From: Verrucomicrobiota bacterium
Lineage (GTDB): Bacteria > Verrucomicrobiota > Verrucomicrobiia > Opitutales > UBA953
Direction: 5' to 3'
DNA: 47,698 nt
Assembly (NCBI GenBank): GCA_030831965.1
Contig: JAURJZ010000008.1
Location: 1 to 47,698, forward strand
The translations under genes and the position numbers were made by a program. The notes beneath the pieces are model-generated. The model saw only the letters and a list, made by a program, of their open reading frames with translations, ran no database searches and was not told the origin of the DNA. How positions within the stretch are numbered: position 1 is the stretch's first letter; each line of letters starts with the position of its first letter. Shown one piece after another: positions 24,858 to 32,422 of the stretch.

Positions 24858-25772
24858 TCAGCGGTCGGAGAGAATCTCCGACAGCGGCACGGCGAAGAGC
24901 GCGCCCTCCTCCGAGCCAAGGAGGAGCGTCCTCTCATCCACCCAGGCGCAACCCTCGAGCTGCCACTGCGCGGCCGGCGGCTGCAGCAGGCGGGCGTGCG
25001 CGGGGCCCGACAGCGGATTGTCCGGCGCGCCCCTGAGGTCGAAGACCCAGAGCAGCCGGTAGGTCAGCACCGCCAGCCAGCGCCCGTCGGGCGAGACCGA
25101 GGCGTCCGTCACCATGCCCCTCGCCTCCATCGCGCCGACCTGCGTGAGGAAGGCGCGGGAGCCGCTGGGCGGCACCTCCGCCCGCCAGACCGTCGTGCGC
25201 GTGTCCCTCCGGTGCTTCGTCAGCAGGTGAACGCGCCCCTTGTGCAGGAAGATCGCCTCGCAGTCATGGCGCAGCTCCGGGTCGGGGAACTCGCGTTGGT
25301 CGGGCCAGGAGAACGCCACCTGCCTGGCCGGCGCCGTCGAGGCCGACCCGGGGATGGGCTCGGGCACGATCAGCAGGTTGAGCTCGCGCCGGCGCGAGAG
25401 ATTGTTGCCGACGTCGCCCACCACCAGGTTGCCCGCGCCATCCTCGCCCAGCGCCTCCCAGTCGAGGTTCCGCGCGCCCGGCAGCTCGGCGCCCAGGTAG
25501 CCGGGGCCGGCCGCCCCCGCGACCACGAGGCCGGTGGCGCGGACGGGCACGAGGCGGGCGGGCCCGCCCGAGTCGCTCAGCGCCCAGAAGGTCCGCGGGT
25601 GCCGCCGGCTGGCCAGGAGCGCCGAGCACTCGGGGACCGACCTGCGGTCCAGGTTACCCGAGGCGCGCAGCGGAAGGGCCGGACGGTCGGGAACCGCGGG
25701 GCTGAGCACGGGGAAATCGGCGCCCGCGGCGAGGAACGGGACCGCCAGGAGCAGCGAGGCGGCGAGGCGCAT
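24858..25772 (-). CDS. Exported beta-propeller-like protein of unknown function
   Basis: This 304-residue protein has the signal peptide MRLAASLLLAVPFLAAGA. The mature part has repeated four-strand blocks. It has the block LDWEALGEDGAGNLVVGDVGNN, which matches the D-W-E-D-x-A ... G-D-x-G-D-N pattern of phytase-like or esterase-like beta-propellers. Later blades are EAIFLHKGRVHLLTKHRRDTRTTVWR, VSPDGRWLAVLTYRLLWVF and WVDERTLLLGSEEGALF. Function is unproven and could be phosphoesterase-like or purely structural. It converges on tkt (4-nt gap) and is divergent from ruvC across 89 nt. Confidence 0.72.
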   Translation of the reverse strand: MRLAASLLLAVPFLAAGADFPVLSPAVPDRPALPLRASGNLDRRSVPECSALLASRRHPRTFWALSDSGGPARLVPVRATGLVVAGAAGPGYLGAELPGARNLDWEALGEDGAGNLVVGDVGNNLSRRRELNLLIVPEPIPGSASTAPARQVAFSWPDQREFPDPELRHDCEAIFLHKGRVHLLTKHRRDTRTTVWRAEVPPSGSRAFLTQVGAMEARGMVTDASVSPDGRWLAVLTYRLLWVFDLRGAPDNPLSGPAHARLLQPPAAQWQLEGCAWVDERTLLLGSEEGALFAVPLSEILSDR

Positions 25773-25861
25773 CCGCCCATCCTCGCCGGGCGGGCAAGGC
25801 CGGGCAAGGACATTGCCGCCTTTTCTGCTGACCAATCGCCCGGGCATCGCCACCTTGGGGC

Positions 25862-26452
25862 GTGGCCCGAACCTCCGCCCGCGCCCTCTGGACCGCCGCC
25901 CTCCGCGGAGGCGCCCTTCGGCCATCCAACCCGCCGCGTCGCGCCTCGACCCATCCCGCCGGCTCCGCGCGCGGTTTCCGCGGCGTCGTCCTGGGCATCG
26001 ACCCCTCCCTGCGCGGCACCGGGCTAGCCGTCGTCGACCTCGCGGCGGCCGAGCCCCGGCTGCTCGAGAGCCGAACCCTCGGTCTGGGTCCCTCCGCCGC
26101 CGCCCCCCTCTGCCTGGCGGAGATCCATGCCGCCGTGTCCGACCTCATCGCGCGGCACCGCGTGCGGGCCGTCGCCGTCGAGTCCACCGTCTACGTGCAG
26201 AACCTCCGCACCGTGGCCACCCTCGGCGCCTCGCGCGGGGCCGCCCTCGCCGCGGCGGGCGCGGCGGAGATCGCCGTGGCGGAGTATGCGCCCACCCGCG
26301 TCAAGCAGGCGGTGGCGGGCAACGGCAAGGCCGCGAAGGACCAGGTCGCCCGCATGGTCGCCGCCCTGCTCAAGCTTCCCCGCGAGCTGCCCCTCGACGA
26401 ATCGGACGCCGCCGCGGTGGCGCTCTGCCACGGCTGGACCGCCCGGGGCTAA
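25862..26452 (+). CDS. ruvC: Holliday-junction resolvase RuvC
   Basis: It cuts Holliday junctions symmetrically during recombination repair, with RuvAB. The RuvC core starts at about residue 41 (GVVLGIDPSLRGTG). The four-acid active site is visible: Asp in GIDPS, Glu in VAVESTVYVQN, and the two Asp of LDESDAAAVALCHG. The total of 196 residues exceeds the usual 170-175 because of a 40-residue basic, Pro-rich N-terminal extension from GTG 25862. No closer ATG or GTG exists ahead of the core, so the extension is probably real. Its stop overlaps the convergent fusion-protein gene by 4 nt. ruvA and ruvB are not adjacent. Confidence 0.9.
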   Translation: MARTSARALWTAALRGGALRPSNPPRRASTHPAGSARGFRGVVLGIDPSLRGTGLAVVDLAAAEPRLLESRTLGLGPSAAAPLCLAEIHAAVSDLIARHRVRAVAVESTVYVQNLRTVATLGASRGAALAAAGAAEIAVAEYAPTRVKQAVAGNGKAAKDQVARMVAALLKLPRELPLDESDAAAVALCHGWTARG

Positions 26453-28980
26453 CCCGCGATCCGATAGCCGTCGGTCCGGCCCGTCACCGCGGCGCGCCGG
26501 GCGAGCAGCTCCGCCCAGGCCACCTTGCGCAGGCCCTGGTCGAGGTTGGCGTGGCCCGCCGCGAACTGGCGGCTGAGCTGGCGCCAGGTCGCCGGGACCT
26601 CCTCGCGCAGGGGCGCAAGGCGGTCGCGGATCAGGCTGGAGACCGAGCCGGCTCCCTCGACCTCGGTGACACGGAAACGCCCCTCGGCGAGTTCCGCCTC
26701 CGAGGCGGCCCTCAGGTCGAGGCGGGCGTGGTGAAGCCCCGGGTAGCTCCGGCAATAGCCGTCCAGCGCGTCGCGCAGCGCGGTCGTCTCGAGGTACGCG
26801 CGACGACGGGGCCTCGCTCCGTGCTCCCACGAGCCGGAGACATCGAGACGCACCACCTCGCCGGCGGCCGGCACGCGCATGAGCGAGCGGTAGTGAATCC
26901 GCTGGTAAAGGTCGGCCCTGGCCACGGCGAAGGGATCGTCCCAGATCAGGGACTCGAGGCTGCGACGGCTGTCGCCCACCACCTCCACGGCGCATTTCTC
27001 GACCACGGCCACGAGCTCGCCGACCGAGGCGCCCGGATCGCGTCTCCAGACCACCTCGAACTCGCGCCCGGGCAGCCAAGGCTGGAGCAGCCAGCCCTCG
27101 GCCAAGGCTGCCTCGCCCAGGGCCGAACGCAGGGCGGGCTCGTCGGCCAGCCGCAGCAGGCCCGCGCCGCCCGCGCCCAGCTCGGGCTTGAGCGCCAGCG
27201 GATAGCCATGGCGGGCGGCGAAGGCCAGCGCCGGGGCCAGGCCCGGCGAACCCGCCTCGAGGCGGATGAACGGGCAGGTGCGCGGATCGGCCGCGAAGGG
27301 CTCGAGCAGGTCGCCCTTGGCGTCGCCGACGGCGCCCCCGAGGCGGCCGAATCCCGGATTGGCGGCCGAGGGGGCGGTCACCCGGCCGCGAAGCACGGCC
27401 GGCAGGTAGAGGGCGGCGCGCAGCGGCAGGAGACGGATGCCCGCCGGCCAGAGATCGGTCCGCAACAGGCGGGTGACGCGCATCAGGACCTCGCGGCGGC
27501 CGCGGTGCGTCAGCAGGGGCAGGACCCAGTGGGTGAACAGCCAGATGGCCAGCAGGGCGCCGAGGATGATCCAGGCGGCGTGCTGCTTGTACTTCGGGAA
27601 CTGCTCCATGAACGGGGGCCCGAAGGTGTGCCCGAGCCACATCAGGACGGGCGTCCAGACCAGGGCGGCGACGAAGAGGAGGAGGCCGAGGCGGGGAAGG
27701 CTCAGGCGGAGGATGCCCGCGGTGACGAACGTCGGCACGCGGCTGGCGGGGATGAAGCGCGAGCTGACGATGACCATCATCCCGCGGGGCGAGCTGAACC
27801 AGGCCGCCATCCGGTCGATCTCATGCTCCTGCACCATCCAGCGCAGCGGCGGCACGCGCAGCGCCCTCCGCCCGAGGGTGTAGCCGGCCAGGTAGAGCAC
27901 CATGTCGCCGATGAAGATGCCCACGGTGCACGCGAGGGCCGCCCACCAGAAGCCGATGATGCCCTCCGCCGCCAGCAGGCCGCAGGCCAGGCAGGTCGGG
28001 TCCTCGGCCACGAACGTGCAGACCGCGATGACCGTCATCAGGATCCAGAACCGCGACCCCATCGACGTCACCAGCTCCGGCCAGGGCGCCCCGTCCGGGG
28101 CGGGCTCGGCGCGTCGCCGGGCTCGCCCCGCGTCCGCCTCCGCGTGGAAGGCGGACAAGGCGCGCGCCGCCGCGGCCGGGTCGGCCAGGTCGCGGCCGCC
28201 GGGCAGCTCGACGACCGAGGCCTGGGGCGCGAGGCGGGCGGTGTAGCGGGCCGCGTCGGGCGGCGTCACCCAGTTGTCGGCGCCGTGCACGACGAGCAGC
28301 GGGCCCTGCCAGGCCCGGAGAAAGCCGCGGCTCTCGCTCAGGTCGCTGTCGAAGAAGACGGCCGAGTAGGCGCGGTTGGCCGAGGCCTCGTGGAGGAGGC
28401 CGAAGTGGGGAAGCAGGCGGTCGGCCAGGAAGAAGGGGAGGTGGTGGAAGAAATAGACGAACTTGTTCGCGACCGCGTTGCCGAGCAGCGTGTACTCCTG
28501 GGAGCCGGGCGAGTTGACCATGGCGGCCGAGCGAACCAAGCCCGGATGGCGGGCAGCCAGCTCGGCGACCACCACCCCGCCCATGCCCTCCCCGACCCAA
28601 TGATGGCCGCGGTTGGCGAGCGCGGGCTGACCGTCGACAAGGGTCGCAAGCTCGGCGACCAGGCCGTGCGTCGAGTAATCCTCCCGGGGGGAGCGGAACG
28701 AGGACCTCGGCCATTCCACGCGCCACACCGGCGCCGAGGTGGCGCCGAGAATCGCCTGGCAAAGCCCGGAATCCGCGCGCGGGTCCGGCAGCCGCGGCAC
28801 GACAATGACCGGCGCGCCGGTCCCGGCATCCCGGACGCGGACCAGCCTCGGCCCTGGATCGACGGGCTCGCGAGACGACTGCCAGGCCCACGACGCCGCC
28901 AGCAGGAGCAGATAGGCGCCGATGAACCAGAGCTTCCGCGGCAAGCGGAAGGCCTCGGCGGGCGCGGTGGGCGTCGACAT
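26449..28980 (-). CDS. Three-domain fusion: alpha/beta-hydrolase-like, DedA/VTT membrane domain, ATP-grasp-like domain
   Basis: This 843-residue inner-membrane protein is continuous, with no frameshift. Residues 17-33 are one TM helix. Residues about 55-280 have alpha/beta-hydrolase order (HHWVGEGMGGVVVAELAARHP, then LLVVHGADNWVTPPDAARY), but the nucleophile elbow is G-E-G-M-G, with Gly132 where Ser is expected, and the His position reads GGRD (Arg263). Residues about 305-490 form a DedA/VTT domain with GDMVLYLAGYTLGRR and SSRFIPASRVPTFVTAGILR. Residues about 540-800 look ATP-grasp-like: YPLALKPELGAGGAGLL, WLLQPWLPGREFEVVWR, HARLDLR and FRVTEVEGAGS. DedA proteins flip phospholipids or carrier lipids. 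A guess is lipid-linked substrate handling at the inner membrane. The ATG at 28980 was chosen since upstream sequence overlaps apaG. It is divergent from apaG. Confidence 0.8.
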   Translation of the reverse strand: MSTPTAPAEAFRLPRKLWFIGAYLLLLAASWAWQSSREPVDPGPRLVRVRDAGTGAPVIVVPRLPDPRADSGLCQAILGATSAPVWRVEWPRSSFRSPREDYSTHGLVAELATLVDGQPALANRGHHWVGEGMGGVVVAELAARHPGLVRSAAMVNSPGSQEYTLLGNAVANKFVYFFHHLPFFLADRLLPHFGLLHEASANRAYSAVFFDSDLSESRGFLRAWQGPLLVVHGADNWVTPPDAARYTARLAPQASVVELPGGRDLADPAAAARALSAFHAEADAGRARRRAEPAPDGAPWPELVTSMGSRFWILMTVIAVCTFVAEDPTCLACGLLAAEGIIGFWWAALACTVGIFIGDMVLYLAGYTLGRRALRVPPLRWMVQEHEIDRMAAWFSSPRGMMVIVSSRFIPASRVPTFVTAGILRLSLPRLGLLLFVAALVWTPVLMWLGHTFGPPFMEQFPKYKQHAAWIILGALLAIWLFTHWVLPLLTHRGRREVLMRVTRLLRTDLWPAGIRLLPLRAALYLPAVLRGRVTAPSAANPGFGRLGGAVGDAKGDLLEPFAADPRTCPFIRLEAGSPGLAPALAFAARHGYPLALKPELGAGGAGLLRLADEPALRSALGEAALAEGWLLQPWLPGREFEVVWRRDPGASVGELVAVVEKCAVEVVGDSRRSLESLIWDDPFAVARADLYQRIHYRSLMRVPAAGEVVRLDVSGSWEHGARPRRRAYLETTALRDALDGYCRSYPGLHHARLDLRAASEAELAEGRFRVTEVEGAGSVSSLIRDRLAPLREEVPATWRQLSRQFAAGHANLDQGLRKVAWAELLARRAAVTGRTDGYRIAG

Positions 28981-29068
28981 CGGGCCGAACCCTGTGGGCT
29001 CGCCCGAGGGAGGGCAAGCGGAGTCGCATTTTTCTTCCTCCCGGGGCCGGGTTGGGGTTCGCTGTGCC

Positions 29069-29461
29069 ATGCCCACCAAGGGTTCGCTCGAGCTGCCCGG
29101 CCTCAGGGTCGCGGTGGAGAAGGTCATCCACCACCGGGGCCCCGACTTCCCCGCCGCGACCCCCCACGCCTTCGTGTACTTCCTCGCCATCGCCAACCTC
29201 TCCGACCGCACCGTCACCCTCCGGGGCAGGAAGTGGATCCTCCGGCCCGCCGAGGGCCCCGTCGAGGTGGTCGAGGGCGACGGCATCGTCGGCCAGACGC
29301 CCGTGCTGCGGCCGGGCGAGGTCTTCCGCTACAACAGCTACCACCTGACGGACGGTCGACCGCTCGTGGCCAGCGGCGCCTTCCACGGGCTCGACGACGC
29401 CGGCCAACCCGTCCACACCCTCATTCCCGACATCCCGATGACCGCACCCGACTCGCCCTGA
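29069..29461 (+). CDS. apaG: ApaG domain protein
   Basis: This is a 130-residue single-domain ApaG/DUF525 protein, an immunoglobulin-like beta fold. Diagnostic segments are VYFLAIANLSDRTVTLRGRKWIL, VEVVEGDGIVGQTPVLRPGEVFRY and SGAFHG. ApaG is linked to cobalt/magnesium resistance phenotypes in enteric bacteria and resembles domains that read protein or nucleotide ligands; its biochemical role is unclear. The stop shares one base with the start of the next gene (TGATG), so it is co-translated with the metallo-hydrolase. Residues between FRY and SGAFHG are rewritten relative to the usual Y-x-S-G-C-P-L. Confidence 0.86.
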   Translation: MPTKGSLELPGLRVAVEKVIHHRGPDFPAATPHAFVYFLAIANLSDRTVTLRGRKWILRPAEGPVEVVEGDGIVGQTPVLRPGEVFRYNSYHLTDGRPLVASGAFHGLDDAGQPVHTLIPDIPMTAPDSP

Positions 29462-30819
29462 TGCGCCTGACCGACCTCAACAGCGGCCGCGACATCGGCG
29501 CCAACTCCCTCCTGCTCGAGTTCGGCGGCCACCGCATGGTCGTCGATTGCGGCATGCACCCCAAGCACGTCGGCAAGTCGGCCCTGCCCCGCCTCGACCT
29601 CGTCGCGGGCAAGGTCGACAGCATCGTGCTCACCCACTGCCACCTCGACCACCTCGGCTCCCTCCCCCTGCTCGTCCGGGGCAACCCGCGGGCCAGGGTC
29701 CTGACCAGCGCGGCCAACACGCTCTTCGTCCAGCGCCTCCTCCGCAACTCCCTCTCCGTGATGGGTCGGCAGAAGGAGGAGCAGGGCATCGCCGAGCTGC
29801 CCCTCTACACCCACGGCGACATCGAGCGGGTCGAGGCCGCCCTGTCCGCCGTCCCCCTCGACAATCCCCGCCGCGTCGGCTCCGGCGCCGACGAGGTCGA
29901 GCTCCGCTTCCACCGCGCCGGGCACGTCGCCGGGGCGGTCGGCTTCTCCGCCACCCACCAGGGGCGGCGCGTCTTCGTGACCGGCGACGTCCATTTCTCG
30001 CCCCAGCGCACCATCCCCGGCGCGGAGTTCCCGCGGACCCCGGCCGACATCCTCGTCATGGAGTGCACGCGCGGCGCGACCACCACCATCCCCGACGCCA
30101 GCCGCGGCTCCGAGGAGCGCCGGCTGCTCCGCGCCATCAACCGGGTCGTCGACGGCGGGGGCTCCGTCCTCATCCCCGCCTTCGCCTTCGGGCGCATGCA
30201 GGAGCTCCTCGTGTTCCTCGGCGAGGCCGCCGACCGGGGTGAGCTCGCCGACTGCCCCATCTTCTGCTCCGGCCTCGGCCTCGACCTCTGCGACTACCTC
30301 TCCGAGGCCTCGCGACGCACGCGCCAGCTGGCCTTCGACCGTCGCATCCTCGACGACCTCGGGATCATCGCCCTGCGCAAGCAGTACACCGACCCCGGCC
30401 GCAAGCCCCGCGAGGCCGGCATCTACCTCCTCTCCAGCGGCATGCTGGTCGAGAAGACCCCCGCCTGGCGGCTTGCCGCCAACCTCCTCGACCACAGGGA
30501 CTGCGCCGTGTTCTTCGTCGGATACTGCGACCCCGACACCCCGGGCGGCCAGCTCATCGGCACGCCGCCCGACGGCGAGTTCGAGTTCAAGGGCCTCGAC
30601 CACGTGGCCCGCGTCCGGTGCGAGGTCGAGCGCTTCCACCTGAGCGGCCACGCCGACCGCGAGGAGCTCGTCGCCTTCGCCAAGGATGTGGGCCCGCGCG
30701 ACATCGTCCTGACCCACGGCGACCCTCCCGCCCGCGACTGGATGCGCCAAGCCCTCGCCGAGGCCCTGCCCGGGACCCGGGTCCACGACCCCGTGCCCGG
30801 CAAGCCCATCGACCTGTGA
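29461..30819 (+). CDS. Metallo-beta-lactamase/beta-CASP family hydrolase (RNA-processing type)
   Basis: This 452-residue protein has the metallo-beta-lactamase signature LTHCHLDHLGSLP (H-x-H-x-D-H, two Zn sites), later ligands in FHRAGHVAGAVGF and TGDVHFSPQ, and beta-CASP motifs: SVLIPAFAFGRMQELL, SSGMLVEKTPAW and FHLSGHADREELVAF, the last His completing the site. This pattern is that of CPSF73/YsgF-like RNA endonucleases/exonucleases, although many bacterial members have no assigned substrate. The ATG at 29461 overlaps the apaG stop by 1 nt. A GGGCTGATCAGCCC palindrome follows before the convergent rpoN. Confidence 0.88.
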   Translation: MRLTDLNSGRDIGANSLLLEFGGHRMVVDCGMHPKHVGKSALPRLDLVAGKVDSIVLTHCHLDHLGSLPLLVRGNPRARVLTSAANTLFVQRLLRNSLSVMGRQKEEQGIAELPLYTHGDIERVEAALSAVPLDNPRRVGSGADEVELRFHRAGHVAGAVGFSATHQGRRVFVTGDVHFSPQRTIPGAEFPRTPADILVMECTRGATTTIPDASRGSEERRLLRAINRVVDGGGSVLIPAFAFGRMQELLVFLGEAADRGELADCPIFCSGLGLDLCDYLSEASRRTRQLAFDRRILDDLGIIALRKQYTDPGRKPREAGIYLLSSGMLVEKTPAWRLAANLLDHRDCAVFFVGYCDPDTPGGQLIGTPPDGEFEFKGLDHVARVRCEVERFHLSGHADREELVAFAKDVGPRDIVLTHGDPPARDWMRQALAEALPGTRVHDPVPGKPIDL

Positions 30820-30826
30820 GCGCCCA

Positions 30827-30864
30827 GGGCTGATCAGCCCCGAAGGCTCCCCGCCGGGATCCCG
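30827..30864. terminator. Palindromes between convergent metallo-hydrolase and rpoN genes
   Basis: GGGCTGATCAGCCC (30827-30840) is a perfect 14-nt palindrome and CGGGATCCCG (30855-30864) a perfect 10-nt one. They occupy most of the 49-nt gap between two converging genes, the position expected for a bidirectional terminator. Neither has a T-tract, so intrinsic termination would be weak. Confidence 0.4.
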
Positions 30865-30868
30865 CCTC

Positions 30869-32311
30869 TCAGCGGCGACGCCGCAGGTGGGCCGAGGGAA
30901 GGCCGAGCGCGTCGCGGTACTTGGCGACCGTGCGCCGGGCGATGCGCAGGCCGCGCCGCTGGAGCTCGGCCGTGATCGCCTCGTCCGAGAGCGGCAACGC
31001 CGGGTCCTCGCGCGACAGGATCTCCGAGATGATCTCCTGCACGCCCGAGGCGGCCACCGCGCCGCCGTCGTCCGTCGCCACGCCGGACGAGAAGAACGAC
31101 CGGAACTCGCGCAGACCCCAGGGGGTGAGCATCCACTTGTTGGCCGCCGCGCGCGAGACCGTCGTCTCGTGGACACCCAGCTCGCCGGCCACGTCGGCCA
31201 TGGTCAGGGGACGCAGGCTGGCGGGCCCCTCCTCGAAGAAGGCCGCCTGGCGGGCGAGCAGCACCCGGGCCAGGCGCTCGAGCGTGCGCTGGCGCTCCTC
31301 GATGGCGCCGATGAGGAAGCGCCCCTGGCGCATGCGCTCGAGGATGTAGGCCCGGTCCTCCTCCGAGAGCGAGCGTCCGGCCAGCATGTCCTTGTAGGCG
31401 GGGGCGATCCTCAGGCGCGGCACATGGCGGTCGTCCAGGGTGACGACCCACCCGCCATCGGGCCCCTTGGCCACCGTGGCATCGGGCGTGACCGTCCGGT
31501 TGTCGTCGCGGCGGAACCGGCGGGCGGGAGCGGTCTCCAGCCGCGAGAGGTCGTCGAGCGCCTCGCGCATCGTCTCGGCGTCGTAGCCGAGCTCGCGGGA
31601 CAGGACGTCGAGCCGGCGCGCCATGAGGTGCTCCCAGCCCTCCTCGACCAGCCTCAGCGCGGGGGAGGGCTCGCGCCCCTCCGCGCGCAGCTGGGCCAGG
31701 TAGCACTCCCGCAGGTTGCGCGCGCCGATGCCGACCGGGTCGAAGCCGAGCAGCAGGGCGTGGGCCTCGCGGAGCCGGCCGTAATCGACCTGCCGCTCAA
31801 GCGCGAGGTGCGAGAGATCCTCCTCGAGCAGCCCGCGCTCGTCGAGGGCCCCGACCAGGGCCGCGAAGCACTCGAGGAGGTCGGGGTCGGAGGTCGCCAG
31901 GCGGGCCTGGCCGAGCAGGTGCTCGCCGAGCGACACCTCCCCGGTCACGGACTCCAGCTGGTGGCGGCGGCGATCCTCATCCTCGGCGGAATAGCCCTGC
32001 GACCGCATCTCCTCGTAATAGCTGTCGTCCCAGTCGTCCTTCATCCGGCGCAGCGCGTCAAAGTCGTCCTCGCCCAGCCGGAGCTCCTCCGGCCCTGACG
32101 CGACGTCGGGCTCCGACCCGGCGGCGGCCGCGTCGGCCGGCGCGGCGGGCTCGGTCTCCTCCAGCAGCGGGTTGGCCGCCAGCTCCTCGCCGACCACCTG
32201 GCGCAGCTCGGTCGCGGGAACCTGCAGGATGCGCAGGGACTGCCTCAGCTGGGGCGTGAGGACCATTCCCTGGAGTTGCCTCTGGGTCGGCTGGAGGCCG
32301 GATTCGGACAT
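30869..32311 (-). CDS. rpoN: RNA polymerase sigma-54 factor
   Basis: This alternative sigma factor recognises -24/-12 promoters and requires AAA+ enhancer-binding activators. It has 480 residues. Region I is Gln/Leu-rich at the N-terminus (QRQLQGMVLTPQLRQSLRILQ), region II is acidic (about residues 55-110), and region III holds the core-binding domain, the helix-turn-helix (TMADVAGELGVHETTVSRA) and the RpoN box ARRTVAKYR near the C-terminus. The ATG at 32311 is preceded directly by GGGGAG. No sigma-54 activator or obvious -24/-12 promoter was found in the window. It is divergent from the GYF-domain gene. Confidence 0.95.
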   Translation of the reverse strand: MSESGLQPTQRQLQGMVLTPQLRQSLRILQVPATELRQVVGEELAANPLLEETEPAAPADAAAAGSEPDVASGPEELRLGEDDFDALRRMKDDWDDSYYEEMRSQGYSAEDEDRRRHQLESVTGEVSLGEHLLGQARLATSDPDLLECFAALVGALDERGLLEEDLSHLALERQVDYGRLREAHALLLGFDPVGIGARNLRECYLAQLRAEGREPSPALRLVEEGWEHLMARRLDVLSRELGYDAETMREALDDLSRLETAPARRFRRDDNRTVTPDATVAKGPDGGWVVTLDDRHVPRLRIAPAYKDMLAGRSLSEEDRAYILERMRQGRFLIGAIEERQRTLERLARVLLARQAAFFEEGPASLRPLTMADVAGELGVHETTVSRAAANKWMLTPWGLREFRSFFSSGVATDDGGAVAASGVQEIISEILSREDPALPLSDEAITAELQRRGLRIARRTVAKYRDALGLPSAHLRRRR

Positions 32312-32422
32312 CTCCCCGCACAATGCGCCTCCGGGAGGATTATGCAAAGATTACCTCCGGGCGTAAGGGCTTGCCACCCCGGGAAGGCCGAACAAGCCTG
32401 CCAAACCCCTCCTCGCGCGCCC

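Noticed and set aside
22814-24937. Minus-strand frame of about 700 codons opposite tkt
   Set aside because: Gly/Glu/Asp/Val-rich with no motifs; transketolase on the plus strand is certain.
26453-29068. Long plus-strand open frame running through the fusion gene and joining to the metallo-hydrolase frame
   Set aside because: Translation upstream of 29461 is Arg/Gly/Ala/Pro-rich low-complexity sequence antisense to a gene with clear motifs; only the part from 29461 is real.
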